Positions 1-9,599 of a stretch of DNA of 64,000 nt are shown piece by piece. The stretch lies in contig JAXMBC010000001.1 in assembly GCA_046350055.1 (NCBI GenBank), positions 3,596,001 to 3,660,000 of the forward strand, written 5' to 3'. The DNA is from JAEUIE01 sp046350055 (GTDB lineage: Bacteria; Planctomycetota; Planctomycetia; Gemmatales; HRBIN36). The notes under the pieces are model-generated. The model was given only the letters and a program-made list of their open reading frames with translations, made no database searches and was not told where the DNA came from. Positions within the stretch are counted from its first letter, which is position 1, and every line of letters begins with the position of its first letter. Made by a program: the position numbers and the translations under genes.

Positions 1-1
1 A

Positions 2-1189
2 GAACTAAGTAAGATCGATGCCGGTATGACGGAACTGGCGCAGCCAATGAAACAAGAAGCTGCCAGGTTAGCTATGAAAGTGCTGGAGCAGTCGCCTGCG
101 ATGCCGATCATCAGACCACAGCCCAGCTACTGGCGGAGTGGATTCGTCGCCCTTGCGGCTGCAGCAGCAGGTTTCCTCCTGGCGTGGATCATTCTGCCTC
201 GTCCTTTTGATCGGGTCGATTCCAAGCAGCAACTGGCATTAATCACGGCCAAGCCAGAAATTCAGCTTACTGTTGCCAGTGGTACAGTAGAGGTACAGGA
301 AGCGGGTGCATGGAAGGCGATGCCCACCGGTGGCTTTGTGAGCTGTGGCACTCCGATACGCACTTCTGGCAAAGGTCGTTGCGAGTTTCGCACACCCGAT
401 GGTAGCGAAGTTCGGCTCAATCATGAGACGCAATTGCAGTTCAATACCACCCGTGAAGTGCAGGTGCATCAGGGACAGGTCTGGTCCACCGTGGCGAAAG
501 CTGGCACACAGTTCCGCCTTCTCGCAGCCCGGACAATTGTCACTGCCCTTGGTACTCAGTTCGATGTTTCTCTCAATCGGGATAAGACACAGGTCACTGT
601 GCTTGAAGGCAAGACCAGGGTTGAATCACCGCACGAAACAGTCGAGATACAAGCGGGCAATCAATATCTGGTTGATTCTCTTAGCTGTCGATCCACGGAG
701 CGGCAGGAGTTTGAACTTTTGCAGGCAACTAACTGGGTGCACGAAATCCTGGTGCTGAAAGGTCGAGGAAATCCAGAACTGGACCGTCGAATCAACGATA
801 TCTTTGCCGGTATCGGACGCACCAAAATGGAGTTCTTGCTGGAAGAAGAGATTCGCGTTCTGGGTGACCATGCAGTTATTCCCCTTACTCGCTACCTGCA
901 GGCATCTTCCAAAGAAAATGATGAGCACAAACGGCGCCGAGCCGCCAAACTGCTTGCTGATCTTGCTCAGCCACGCTCAATCGGTGATCTCATCACCTTG
1001 TTGACTGATCGTGATCCCCAGGTGAGAGAGTTTGTTGCTACCGGCCTCAATCGCCTGACCGGCCAGGAGCTTGGCTATGCGCCACAAGCATGGTCTTCAT
1101 CCAGCGTGAAAGTCTGCGAATCGATGCAGAAGAAGTGGCAGACCTGGTGGACTGCCAATCAAAATCGTTGCGCGGCTGATTCCAGGTAA
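2..1189 (+). CDS. FecR domain protein with C-terminal HEAT-like repeats (5' partial)
   Basis: Membrane-anchored FecR-like protein, probably a sensor or anti-sigma-type partner of an ECF system lying upstream of the window. The frame is open to the left edge; an ATG at 26 gives 387 aa, but planctomycete FecR proteins usually have a longer N-terminal cytoplasmic part, so I treat it as cut. Counting from that ATG, a hydrophobic segment lies at about residues 40-57. A FecR beta-domain spans about 90-215, with the typical 'TALGTQFDV' and 'VLEGKTRVE' stretches. A helical part at about 265-350 contains 'LADLAQPRSIGDLITLLTD', which reads like HEAT/PBS repeats. The domain call is solid; what it senses is unknown. 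Confidence 0.75.
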   Translation, partial: ELSKIDAGMTELAQPMKQEAARLAMKVLEQSPAMPIIRPQPSYWRSGFVALAAAAAGFLLAWIILPRPFDRVDSKQQLALITAKPEIQLTVASGTVEVQEAGAWKAMPTGGFVSCGTPIRTSGKGRCEFRTPDGSEVRLNHETQLQFNTTREVQVHQGQVWSTVAKAGTQFRLLAARTIVTALGTQFDVSLNRDKTQVTVLEGKTRVESPHETVEIQAGNQYLVDSLSCRSTERQEFELLQATNWVHEILVLKGRGNPELDRRINDIFAGIGRTKMEFLLEEEIRVLGDHAVIPLTRYLQASSKENDEHKRRRAAKLLADLAQPRSIGDLITLLTDRDPQVREFVATGLNRLTGQELGYAPQAWSSSSVKVCESMQKKWQTWWTANQNRCAADSR

Positions 1190-1265
1190 AGTAATTGTTG
1201 CAGCTCTAGTGATAGTTCCCCTTCGTTCGTCCTAGATCACATCACTCGTTGAGGAGGATGTCATC

Positions 1266-2984
1266 ATGTGGCGAATCGTCAGTGCGCTGTGTCTGGGACT
1301 AACCTGGTTGGGTGGTGTATCTGCGCAGGAGTCGCCTACGCCGGGCAGGTTTATTGTGCATGAATGGGGTACATTTCTGAGTGTGCAGGGGTCTGATGGC
1401 GTGACTCTTGGGGGGATGGTGGAATCAGAGGAAGGACTACCGCCATTTGTGCTGCAACGGGGGCCGCTCGGATGGGAACGCATGATGCAGCGCAACAATG
1501 TCTATAGCAAGATGGAAACGCCGGTCACCTACTTTTATACCGATCGAGAGCGATACATCAGCTTCGAAGCCAGCATGCCCCGCGGACTGCTGACTCATTG
1601 GTACCCCACAGTCAGTGCCATGTCCCCGGAATATAGGCAGGGCGAATCTATAAGACCCGACGCGGGTTCGAAGATTGTCTTTGGTCGTTTCCGCATCAAT
1701 CCTGTTACCACAAGGAATGGTACGACACCGCTCATGCCATTGGTTCCAGCGCATGATCCCTGGCAGGCAATGAGACAGCCCGACTCGGCTCTTGTCTCGT
1801 TCGCCACAGGCCTTCCCGCAGGTAAGCCGCAGAGAGAGGAAGAAAAGTTCCTGTTCTACCGTGGTTTGGGAACATTCCAATTGCCTCTCGTGGTCAAATC
1901 TCATGGAAAACATGCTGAGTTGAACCTGAACATCCAGAATCAGTCTCCCCATCTATTAGCTGGTATGTTCCTAATCGAAGTAATGCAGGACGGTAAGCTG
2001 ATGCGTTGGCTGAACCTCGGAGAGCTACCAAGCCAGGGGCAGATGAGTGTGAGGCCCCATTATCAGCTGCCTCTGCCTATGCATGTTCCTGAATGCACAT
2101 CCATCGTCAAGCAGCATGTTGCCCAATCACTCGTCGCTACCGGGCTCTACCCCAAGGAAGCGGCAGCCATGGTCGACCATTGGGAGAAGAGTTATTTCCA
2201 GACACCAGGCTTGCGGATCCTTTATGTGATTCCTCGTCAAATAACAGATCAGCACATTCCCATCAAAGTAATGCCTGTGCCACATGAGATCGTGCGTACC
2301 ATGGTTGGCCGAGTAGAACTTATTACTCCGGAGATGGAAGGGCGGCTCATCCGCTGCCTGAATCTATTGCATCATGGCAACAGCGTTGAGAAGTTGGAAG
2401 CGGAACAGTATCTGGCAAGCTTTGGACGCTTTCGCCAGGCACTATTGCGTCGTGCCCTGCAACTTGATCTGAGTCAGGAACTGAAGACCCAGGCAGAAGA
2501 ACTGCTGACACTGGCGACAGCCACGTTGATTACGCAGGATGCAACGTCAGCACATCTCAGCATGGCAGAATTCCTGGGTGATGCCATAGTCAATGGTTTG
2601 AAACAGGATAACGTCCCCATTGAGCTGGTTTCTCAGTTGCATGGACGTGATGAGAACTTTGTGGCGAAGTGTACTATCTGCTTCCTTGTGCGTAAGTCAC
2701 TTGCATATTACGCTGGCACTGCCAAGCCAACAGGTGAGACGAAGTTGAGCAGGGAACTAGTCATGCGTCTGCAAGGAACGGATCAGATTGCCAGAGAAGA
2801 AGCCATGAGAGAACTGGTGGATAAGTATATCAAGCAAGCTTGGCAAAAACTCAGGCTGACTGAAGATGCAAAAAGGCGACTGGATGATGAACTTCAGACT
2901 GCACGCAAGGAGGCTGCTGGCCTGATGCGACCGGGACAAAAGTTCTGTCCTTCCTGTGATGGGGCGTGTCGCATTCTGAAGTAA
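1266..2984 (+). CDS. Secreted protein of unknown function with VHEWGT motif
   Basis: Exported protein of 572 aa with a clear signal peptide (residues 1-20, ending in GVSAQ). Just after the cleavage site it carries 'FIVHEWGTFLSVQGSDG', a motif I know from large planctomycete proteins without an assigned function. The middle is rich in beta-strand-like sequence and the C-terminal 200 residues are mostly charged helices, ending in a CPSCDGAC Cys pair. A strong ribosome binding site (GAGGAGG) lies 9 nt upstream of the ATG. It follows the FecR gene by 76 nt on the same strand, so they may be cotranscribed. No enzymatic motif is recognisable. It ends 43 nt before the convergent vWA gene. Confidence 0.75.
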   Translation: MWRIVSALCLGLTWLGGVSAQESPTPGRFIVHEWGTFLSVQGSDGVTLGGMVESEEGLPPFVLQRGPLGWERMMQRNNVYSKMETPVTYFYTDRERYISFEASMPRGLLTHWYPTVSAMSPEYRQGESIRPDAGSKIVFGRFRINPVTTRNGTTPLMPLVPAHDPWQAMRQPDSALVSFATGLPAGKPQREEEKFLFYRGLGTFQLPLVVKSHGKHAELNLNIQNQSPHLLAGMFLIEVMQDGKLMRWLNLGELPSQGQMSVRPHYQLPLPMHVPECTSIVKQHVAQSLVATGLYPKEAAAMVDHWEKSYFQTPGLRILYVIPRQITDQHIPIKVMPVPHEIVRTMVGRVELITPEMEGRLIRCLNLLHHGNSVEKLEAEQYLASFGRFRQALLRRALQLDLSQELKTQAEELLTLATATLITQDATSAHLSMAEFLGDAIVNGLKQDNVPIELVSQLHGRDENFVAKCTICFLVRKSLAYYAGTAKPTGETKLSRELVMRLQGTDQIAREEAMRELVDKYIKQAWQKLRLTEDAKRRLDDELQTARKEAAGLMRPGQKFCPSCDGACRILK

Positions 2985-3027
2985 CACCGTTGTGTATGGG
3001 AAAACAGATAAGTCCTGTTTTGCCTTG

Positions 3028-5220
3028 TCACACTTCCCGGTTGCACCACCAGCCAAACGCCAGTTCCGCCATACACAGCCCGAGTAGGACCCACCACAAC
3101 AGTGGTGTCCACTCGTGCTGTATTCTGGATCGCAACTGGCTTCCTGTGCCAGTATCGTCGGTAAGAATGGTTGGAGCTGTCGTGAACTTTTCACGCAGTT
3201 CTTCCACGGTCATGGTAGCGAGATTTGCGGTTTCGAGGGCGTCTGGCGCGATGGCGAAGAGGTCAGCAACACTGCTTTCACCTGTCTCCTCGGCTTGTAC
3301 GCCTTCGGGAACAATGCGATAGACGCCTGCCAGGCTGGTAGAAGTCGTGGTCACCTGAACGCGATCCTGTTTCATGGTCGCGGCCCCTAGTTGCACAGGT
3401 ACGCCAGGCGAAGGGGGAAGCAGAGTCCAGCGCTGCTTGCTCAACTCTGAATCGGGTGACCAGGTGTATGCTTCACCCGCTGTCATGTTCTTATTTCCAG
3501 CCTGATACGCGAGCACGTGACCGATCATCGATTGCACCCAGGGCACAAAGGTTGGCCGCAAGGCAGCGTCTGTACCCTGAAGATCAGCAGAGATCCCGAC
3601 CATCATTACAGTGCCCGTGCCCAATTGCCTGAGAACCAGTGCGGGGTCGCCTCCATGAAATCTGAGGGCAATCAGGGCATCGCTCGCCAGTTCCCTGATT
3701 GTGCGTGATTGCGTTGTTTCGCATTGCCCCAGACGGTCGAGAGGCGGATGACGGAACGAACTCATGAAGGAACCAGTCGGTATGCTGTTGATATCCAGCA
3801 ACATTGGCTCGTTTGAGGGCTTGGTAAAGAGATTACCCCACTTGGCGGGTAGGAAGTTTGCAACATGTGATTCCAATCCCATTTCAGTAAGTGTACCACC
3901 AGAGAAGAGGATGCATCCACCACCTTGTTGCACAAATGCGACGAGGCGTTCGGCAAAGTCATTCTTGAGTTTACCTTGTGACGAGGTCCCCAGGCCTGCA
4001 AGAAAACAGATTTGAACATCAGCGAGCAGGGCAGGATATGCTTCGCTGGCAGAAACGGTGTTGATCTCAATAGTTGCTGAGGTTTCAAGCAGGTTCTTAC
4101 CCCGGAGTGAACGAATCGCATGGCCGAGGAAGAAACTGGCTGATTGGGCAGGGTCGTTCAAGTTCGGTCTGCCATCAACAATAAGAATGGAAATGCGATC
4201 GCGTGTTTCGACGATGGTCTGTATTTTGTTGTCGATTGGCAACTCATCACCTTGCAACTCTGCGGTAATGACATTCTTGCCACGTTTCTCAAGTCGAGTG
4301 GTGAGAGTAAGAGCGATGGACTCGCCAGCTTTGAGTGGGGGGACAGCCTGTGTATCCATATCCCGCTCACTATCGCTGGCCTGCAGCGTCACGGTCATCC
4401 CATTCAATGTGCTCGCACCGGTATTCCGTACTTCTACGAGAAACGGCACTCGATCACCTGGCATCGGTAGTGCCACCTGGGGACGTACTTGCACCAGGGT
4501 GCCATTGCTGGGCCGAGCGTTGCTGCGAGTCGGAACCAAAATCACGTTGCCCAACTGTTGCAAAGTGGACCATGCGCTGTTGAGTTCGGAACTGGTTGTT
4601 GTCCAGTCGTTGCGTTGCATATCGCTGAAGAGGTAAACTTCCTTATTCGCGAGCGAGCCTCGGCTCAGAACGTCGGCTGCCAGTTTCAACGCCGGTACCA
4701 GGTGCGCTGCCTCATGACTGATGTGCAGTTGCTCAAGGATGAAACGAGCCTGGTCGCGATTGGTTGGTGAGGTCGGGCCAAGATCAATGACGTGTTTGCC
4801 TGTCTTGAGGATGTGAACAGTCGATTGGCTTGGGAGCGATGTAAGAACATTGAGTGCTGCGAGTTGTGCTTCACGCAGTCGATTCGATTTGCCTTCCATA
4901 ATCGACATGGAGCCTGAAACATCCATGATGAAAACAACATCGACGGGTGTATTGCTGTTCCCCTGCCGGGTTTCGCTTGATGGCCTCATCAGTGCGAGCG
5001 CGAGCAGGCCCAGAAGAGTCATCCGCAATAAGAGCAGCAACAGTTCCCGGAATTTGATACGCCTGGTTGCTTCCTCGAGACTCTTGCGGAGGAACTCCAT
5101 GGCTGCCCAATCTACCACCCGGTACCTGCTGCGAAATAGGTAATGAATGATGACGGGAATCGCTACAGCACCCAGGCCGATGCAGGCTGTCGTGAACCAG
5201 GCTGGAGACAGAAACGACAT
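3028..5220 (-). CDS. BatA / von Willebrand factor A domain membrane protein
   Basis: Large membrane protein (730 aa from this start) of the BatA/aerotolerance-related group. The N-terminus has two hydrophobic helices around the motif 'IHYLFRSRYRVVDWAAMEFLR', typical of the BatA N-terminal domain. A vWA domain follows, with a MIDAS-like 'DVSGSMS', then a long periplasmic part with Ig-like and glutamine-amidotransferase-like stretches, and a final TM helix ('LLWWVLLGLCMAELAFGWW') near the C-terminus. I chose the ATG at 5220 because it has AAAGGACT just upstream and begins MSFLSPAWF. It is the third gene of a MoxR-DUF58-BatA operon, whose products are generally linked to folding or metal-dependent assembly of envelope complexes. 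Confidence 0.85.
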   Translation of the reverse strand: MSFLSPAWFTTACIGLGAVAIPVIIHYLFRSRYRVVDWAAMEFLRKSLEEATRRIKFRELLLLLLRMTLLGLLALALMRPSSETRQGNSNTPVDVVFIMDVSGSMSIMEGKSNRLREAQLAALNVLTSLPSQSTVHILKTGKHVIDLGPTSPTNRDQARFILEQLHISHEAAHLVPALKLAADVLSRGSLANKEVYLFSDMQRNDWTTTSSELNSAWSTLQQLGNVILVPTRSNARPSNGTLVQVRPQVALPMPGDRVPFLVEVRNTGASTLNGMTVTLQASDSERDMDTQAVPPLKAGESIALTLTTRLEKRGKNVITAELQGDELPIDNKIQTIVETRDRISILIVDGRPNLNDPAQSASFFLGHAIRSLRGKNLLETSATIEINTVSASEAYPALLADVQICFLAGLGTSSQGKLKNDFAERLVAFVQQGGGCILFSGGTLTEMGLESHVANFLPAKWGNLFTKPSNEPMLLDINSIPTGSFMSSFRHPPLDRLGQCETTQSRTIRELASDALIALRFHGGDPALVLRQLGTGTVMMVGISADLQGTDAALRPTFVPWVQSMIGHVLAYQAGNKNMTAGEAYTWSPDSELSKQRWTLLPPSPGVPVQLGAATMKQDRVQVTTTSTSLAGVYRIVPEGVQAEETGESSVADLFAIAPDALETANLATMTVEELREKFTTAPTILTDDTGTGSQLRSRIQHEWTPLLWWVLLGLCMAELAFGWWCNREV

Positions 5221-5228
5221 GGAGTCCT

Positions 5229-6119
5229 TTACATGCGACGAAATCGAAGGCGGCGTGCAAACCACTGCGTTACCAATGTGCTCAACGGCACACTGGTATC
5301 AACAAGAACGTAGTCTACCTTCTGGGTTTCACAACCACGCCGGAGGGATTCCTGATATTGCTGGAAAACCCGGCGATAGGCAGAACGGAGGAGATGGGGC
5401 CGTGTCAGGTACTGCATCTGTTCCTCCATGCCATCGAAACGGACGTAGCCTTCAAATGGAAAAAGAAACTCATCGGGATGCAGGATATGGAGCAACGTCA
5501 CCTCATGCCCTTTGTATCTCAGATGCTGTAAAGCACTGAGGATAGCTTGTGGATCATCAAAACAATCGGAGAGGAGGAAAAAGAGGCCACGCCGTTTAAC
5601 ACTTTCGGCCAATTCGTGCAGCAGTGGCGCGATAGTAGTCTTGGGCGACGATTCCGTTGAAGCTAATGCGTTCATAATCGAACGGATCTGGATGGGCTGG
5701 CTGCTTGGGACAAGTCGCTGACGCCAGGTATTATCAAAGAGATCAAGACCACAGGCTTCACCCTGATTGATGATAACGTAGCTGAGAGTGGCTGCGAGTA
5801 GTTTGGCGTAGGCAAGTTTGTTCTGAGTACCTTCGCCATAGTGCATCGACTTGCTCACATCCACCACGAGTCGCGCGACGAAGTTCGTTTCCTGCTGGTA
5901 CTGTTTGATGGTGTAGCGTTCCTGCCTGCCGTAGACCTTCCAGTCAATATGGCGCAAATCATCACCGGGTACATATTCACGGTGCTGAACGAATTCGACA
6001 GAGAAGCCGTGGTAAGGACTTCGATGATCGCCGAGCCGCAGCCCTTCGACAATAGCGCGTGCCTGTAACCCGAGGGCTTCGGCACGGGCGATCGCATCAG
6101 GTGATAACGTCAGCGACAT
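5229..6119 (-). CDS. DUF58 domain protein (MoxR-associated, vWA-like fold)
   Basis: DUF58 family protein, the usual partner of MoxR AAA ATPases. The family signature is visible as 'HRSPYHGFSVEFVQHREYVPGDDLRHIDWKVYGRQERYTIKQYQQETNF', followed by a vWA-like core ('VVDVSKSMHYGE'). The start at 6119 (MSLTLSPDAI) fits family length. An alternative ATG at 6158 overlaps the moxR stop as TAATG and would add 13 residues, which could mean translational coupling. It ends 8 nt before the BatA start. The likely role is an adaptor or effector for the MoxR ATPase; the actual client is unknown. Confidence 0.88.
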   Translation of the reverse strand: MSLTLSPDAIARAEALGLQARAIVEGLRLGDHRSPYHGFSVEFVQHREYVPGDDLRHIDWKVYGRQERYTIKQYQQETNFVARLVVDVSKSMHYGEGTQNKLAYAKLLAATLSYVIINQGEACGLDLFDNTWRQRLVPSSQPIQIRSIMNALASTESSPKTTIAPLLHELAESVKRRGLFFLLSDCFDDPQAILSALQHLRYKGHEVTLLHILHPDEFLFPFEGYVRFDGMEEQMQYLTRPHLLRSAYRRVFQQYQESLRRGCETQKVDYVLVDTSVPLSTLVTQWFARRLRFRRM

Positions 6120-6157
6120 CGTGAGTTGCTTTCTCGTTTGTTCATTGACGTGGAGCA

Positions 6158-7168
6158 TTACCTGCCGAGTTTATCGATCAGTCGCTTGACAATCACGTCA
6201 CTGGTGATGTTCTCACTTTGTGCTGCGAAGTTTGTTACAAGGCGGTGTCGAAGTACAGGCGTAGCCATGGCTGCGACATCGTCCGGTGTGACGTGAAATT
6301 GGCCTTTGAGTATTGCTCGCGCTTTAGCAGCGAGAATCAGGTTCATGGATGCTCGCGGGCCTGCTCCCCAAAGGAGCCATTGATTGGTGATGTCCACCGC
6401 TTCGGGAGTGTTGGGACGGGTCATACGCACTAACTTCTTGGCGTATTGAAAGACGTCATCAGAAACAGGAACGCGGCGTACCAGGTTCTGTAAACTCAGG
6501 ATCTCTTCTGCAGAGAGTGTCTTTCCGACAGTCGGTGTGGATTCTGCGGTTCCCTGCCGCATAATCTTATCTTCTTCATCTGCGGTGGGGTATCCGACAT
6601 GGATCATAAAAAGAAAGCGATCCAACTGAGCTTCTGGCAGAGGGTAGGTACCTTCCTGTTCAATCGGGTTCTGTGTGGCCAGCACAAAGAAGGGGTTGGG
6701 TAACGGGAAGTCCGTGCCACCAACTGATACCTTGCGTTCCTGCATGGCTTCCAATAGGGCTGCCTGGGTCTTGGGGGGGGTGCGGTTGATTTCGTCTGCA
6801 AGGACAAGATTGGTGAAGATTGGTCCGGGCAGGAATTTGAATACTCGATGTCGCGTGACAGGGTCATCCTGGATCACTTCGGTACCAGTAATGTCACTAG
6901 GCATCAAGTCTGGTGTGAACTGAATACGCTTGAACTGCAGATCGAGCACTTGCGAGAGGGTGCTGACCAGGAGGGTTTTGGCTAATCCCGGAACGCCGAC
7001 CAGCACGGCATGGCCCCGACAGAAGATGGCGAGCAGTACTTGCTCGACAACTTCATCCTGGCCGATGATCACTTTGCTCACTTCGGAACGAAGCCGCTGG
7101 TAAGCCGAGCGCAGCTGTTCCACTGCTGCAACATCGCCTTGGGCTAGCTCGGTGCTGATGATGCTCAT
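6158..7168 (-). CDS. MoxR family AAA+ ATPase
   Basis: MoxR-type AAA+ ATPase of 336 aa, first gene of the MoxR-DUF58-BatA operon. Visible motifs are Walker A 'VGVPGLAKT', Walker B 'LVLADEINRTPPKTQAALLEAMQE', sensor I 'FVLATQNPIEQEGTYPLPEAQLDRF' and the C-terminal lid. MoxR proteins act as chaperone-like ATPases that mature vWA-partnered complexes. The ATG at 7168 has GAGG 4 nt upstream, so it is preferred over the GTG four codons earlier. The gene is divergent from the Ser/Thr kinase, with a 187-nt spacer that must hold both promoters. Confidence 0.93.
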   Translation of the reverse strand: MSIISTELAQGDVAAVEQLRSAYQRLRSEVSKVIIGQDEVVEQVLLAIFCRGHAVLVGVPGLAKTLLVSTLSQVLDLQFKRIQFTPDLMPSDITGTEVIQDDPVTRHRVFKFLPGPIFTNLVLADEINRTPPKTQAALLEAMQERKVSVGGTDFPLPNPFFVLATQNPIEQEGTYPLPEAQLDRFLFMIHVGYPTADEEDKIMRQGTAESTPTVGKTLSAEEILSLQNLVRRVPVSDDVFQYAKKLVRMTRPNTPEAVDITNQWLLWGAGPRASMNLILAAKARAILKGQFHVTPDDVAAMATPVLRHRLVTNFAAQSENITSDVIVKRLIDKLGR

Positions 7169-7355
7169 ATCGCCTCGCACATGGTTTCCCTCAGACTAAA
7201 GAAGCAAGGACAGAGTGCAAGAGCAAAGGGTTTTGTCTCATGGTTAGTTCATTTGAAATGGAAGGCAGTATGCTGGATCTGTTAGACTGGAACAACGGGA
7301 ATAATGCTTCCTCTTCTTCGTACCTTCAACATAGATTTTACAGTACTATAGCGAC

Positions 7356-9599
7356 ATGCTACCTCCACCGCCTCGATTGGATACTGTGCTGGCTAGCGAT
7401 AGTGCTACCAACATTACTCTGGTGAGTGCTCATGCAGGGCCGGGGGTGTCGTCGTCGACAGGATTGCCCATCATACCGGGTTATGAAGTACTCGAACATC
7501 TTGGCCGCGGTGGCATGGGGCGTGTCTTCAAGGCTCGCCATCTCAAGCTCGATCGGATTGACGCCATCAAGATGGTGGCCGTTGGAGCTGATGAAACGGT
7601 CATTCAGCGGCTGATTGAAGAAGCCAAGGCTATTGCCAAACTCAAGCATCCTAACATTGCCCAGGTGTATGACAGTGGCGAAGTGGGTGGCCAGCCATTT
7701 TATGCGATGGAACTGCTGGAGGGAGGAACTCTTAGCCAGAAACTGGCAGGCAAACCCATTAGTGCACGCGAAGCTGCAGAACTGGTCATGACGCTGGCTC
7801 GTGCGGTAGGGTACTTTCATCAGCAAGGCATTCTTCATCGAGATCTGAAGCCAGGCAATGTGCTACTCACTTCGAAGGGTGAACTACGCATAGCGGACTT
7901 CGGGCTCGTCAAGCATCTCTCAGGTACTAATTCACAGACTCAAACTGGGGATGTGATGGGCTCACCCAGTTACATGGCGCCGGAGCAGGCAACAGGACAG
8001 GTGAAAACACTGGGACCGACTGTGGACGTCTATGCTCTGGGAGCCATTTTGTATGAATGTTTGACAGGCCGTCCGCCGTTCCAGACTCCCGAAGCGGTGC
8101 AGACGCTGATGATGGTGATTACTCTGGAGCCGATACCTCCCAGGCAGTTGGTCCCGAAGCTGCCGAAGGATATCAACACGATCTGCCTCAAGTGTCTGGA
8201 GAAGCAGCCAGGCAAACGGTATCAGCGAGCGGAAGATTTGGCTGAGGAGTTGAGGCGGTTTCTGGAGGGGGAACCCATTGTAGCCCGTCCTGTGGGCCGG
8301 GTGGAAAAGGCGATCAAGTGGTGCAAACGAAGACCGGCGTGGGCAGCTCTGATTGTTGCAGGACTCTTGACCCTGCTGGCGTTTGGGCTGGGGTATTGGA
8401 AGCTGAATGTAACCTATGTGGCATTGGAAGCAGCGAAGGAGAAGTCTGACTTTCACTTCCAACAATTGAATACCACCTTTCAGGAACTGGAGGCAGCCAA
8501 AAGAGAGTCCGACTTGCATCTGGCAGGCGCCGGCCGATTCGTATCGAACATGCTCTACTATTTCGATGATCTATCCACCATTCCCAAAACCGAAGTAGTG
8601 CGTGAACAAGTGATGCTGAATATGAGGGAATTGTATCGGCAGCTATTAAGTGTAAGACCTAGTGATCTTACCAGTCGTGCACAGTACGCAGAGACTTACC
8701 AGCGTGCAGGTGACCTGGAAAGAACAGTCGGCAAATATGACAAGGCTAGGGAGCATTACAATCATTCCTTCAACATCTACCAGGAAATAATTAAGGAGAG
8801 CCTGTCTCAGCAGTACAGAAGCCGACTGCTGCAGTTACTGGTCGTGATGGCCAACCACGAACGTGATGCAGCATCGGAGCTTTATCCGAAATACCTCGGG
8901 GAAGCAGAGAAGCTCGCTCCAGAATTATCAAAGTACGCGGAAGATGACTACGATGCTGCGATGGCATTGACCACTTACCACAATTCCCAAGGTCAACATC
9001 AACGTATGCTCAAGCAAATCACTGAAGCAGAAGCACACTACCGCAAAGCCATTCACTTTGCTCAGCGGGCAACACATCTCAATCCCATGAATGGACAGGC
9101 CCAGGAAAGCCTTTCCATGGCTCACAACAATCTGGCAACTATCCTTCTATATCAGAAGAAATTTCCCGAAGCTGCTGCAGAAACGCGGCATTCTATAGAA
9201 CTTTTGCCAAAGCACGATCTGCCTCGACTGAACAGTCTGCGTGCCAGATACTCCTCGAATGAAGCTGTAATTCTGGAAGAATTGAAGAGGGGCCCGGAAG
9301 CAGACAAAGCCTACCGGGAAGCTGTTGCAATCTTTCGCAAGCTTATGCTCGATTTTCCACAACAACCTGATTACCGTTACCATTGGATAAAAGCAAAACT
9401 GAACCTCGCCCGCAGCCTGATGATGCGTGAGCCAAAGAAAGCACCGCTGGAATTACTCGAAATCAAGCCTGTGCTCGATCAACTCATCAAAGACTACCCT
9501 CAGCAGGCGAACTATAAAGCTGAACTCAAAGTCTGGCAAAGTTGCAAGGATATCCTTGAGATTGATTTTAAAATACCGGTCAAGCAGGAGGCTCCATGA
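7356..9599 (+). CDS. Serine/threonine protein kinase with TM helix and TPR-like C-terminus
   Basis: Hanks-type kinase of 747 aa. The kinase domain covers about residues 42-305: Gly-rich loop 'LGRGGMGRVF', catalytic Lys72 in 'AIKMV', catalytic loop HRDLKPGN (161-168), DFG at 181-183 and APE at 208-210. A TM helix lies at about 328-348. The rest is an alpha-helical extracytoplasmic part with TPR-like repeats ('AEAHYRKAIHFAQRATHLNPM') that probably senses or binds a partner. The stop overlaps the start of the sigma-factor gene by 4 nt (ATGA), so the two are translationally coupled. In planctomycetes, kinases of this type often accompany ECF sigma factors. Confidence 0.93.
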   Translation: MLPPPPRLDTVLASDSATNITLVSAHAGPGVSSSTGLPIIPGYEVLEHLGRGGMGRVFKARHLKLDRIDAIKMVAVGADETVIQRLIEEAKAIAKLKHPNIAQVYDSGEVGGQPFYAMELLEGGTLSQKLAGKPISAREAAELVMTLARAVGYFHQQGILHRDLKPGNVLLTSKGELRIADFGLVKHLSGTNSQTQTGDVMGSPSYMAPEQATGQVKTLGPTVDVYALGAILYECLTGRPPFQTPEAVQTLMMVITLEPIPPRQLVPKLPKDINTICLKCLEKQPGKRYQRAEDLAEELRRFLEGEPIVARPVGRVEKAIKWCKRRPAWAALIVAGLLTLLAFGLGYWKLNVTYVALEAAKEKSDFHFQQLNTTFQELEAAKRESDLHLAGAGRFVSNMLYYFDDLSTIPKTEVVREQVMLNMRELYRQLLSVRPSDLTSRAQYAETYQRAGDLERTVGKYDKAREHYNHSFNIYQEIIKESLSQQYRSRLLQLLVVMANHERDAASELYPKYLGEAEKLAPELSKYAEDDYDAAMALTTYHNSQGQHQRMLKQITEAEAHYRKAIHFAQRATHLNPMNGQAQESLSMAHNNLATILLYQKKFPEAAAETRHSIELLPKHDLPRLNSLRARYSSNEAVILEELKRGPEADKAYREAVAIFRKLMLDFPQQPDYRYHWIKAKLNLARSLMMREPKKAPLELLEIKPVLDQLIKDYPQQANYKAELKVWQSCKDILEIDFKIPVKQEAP

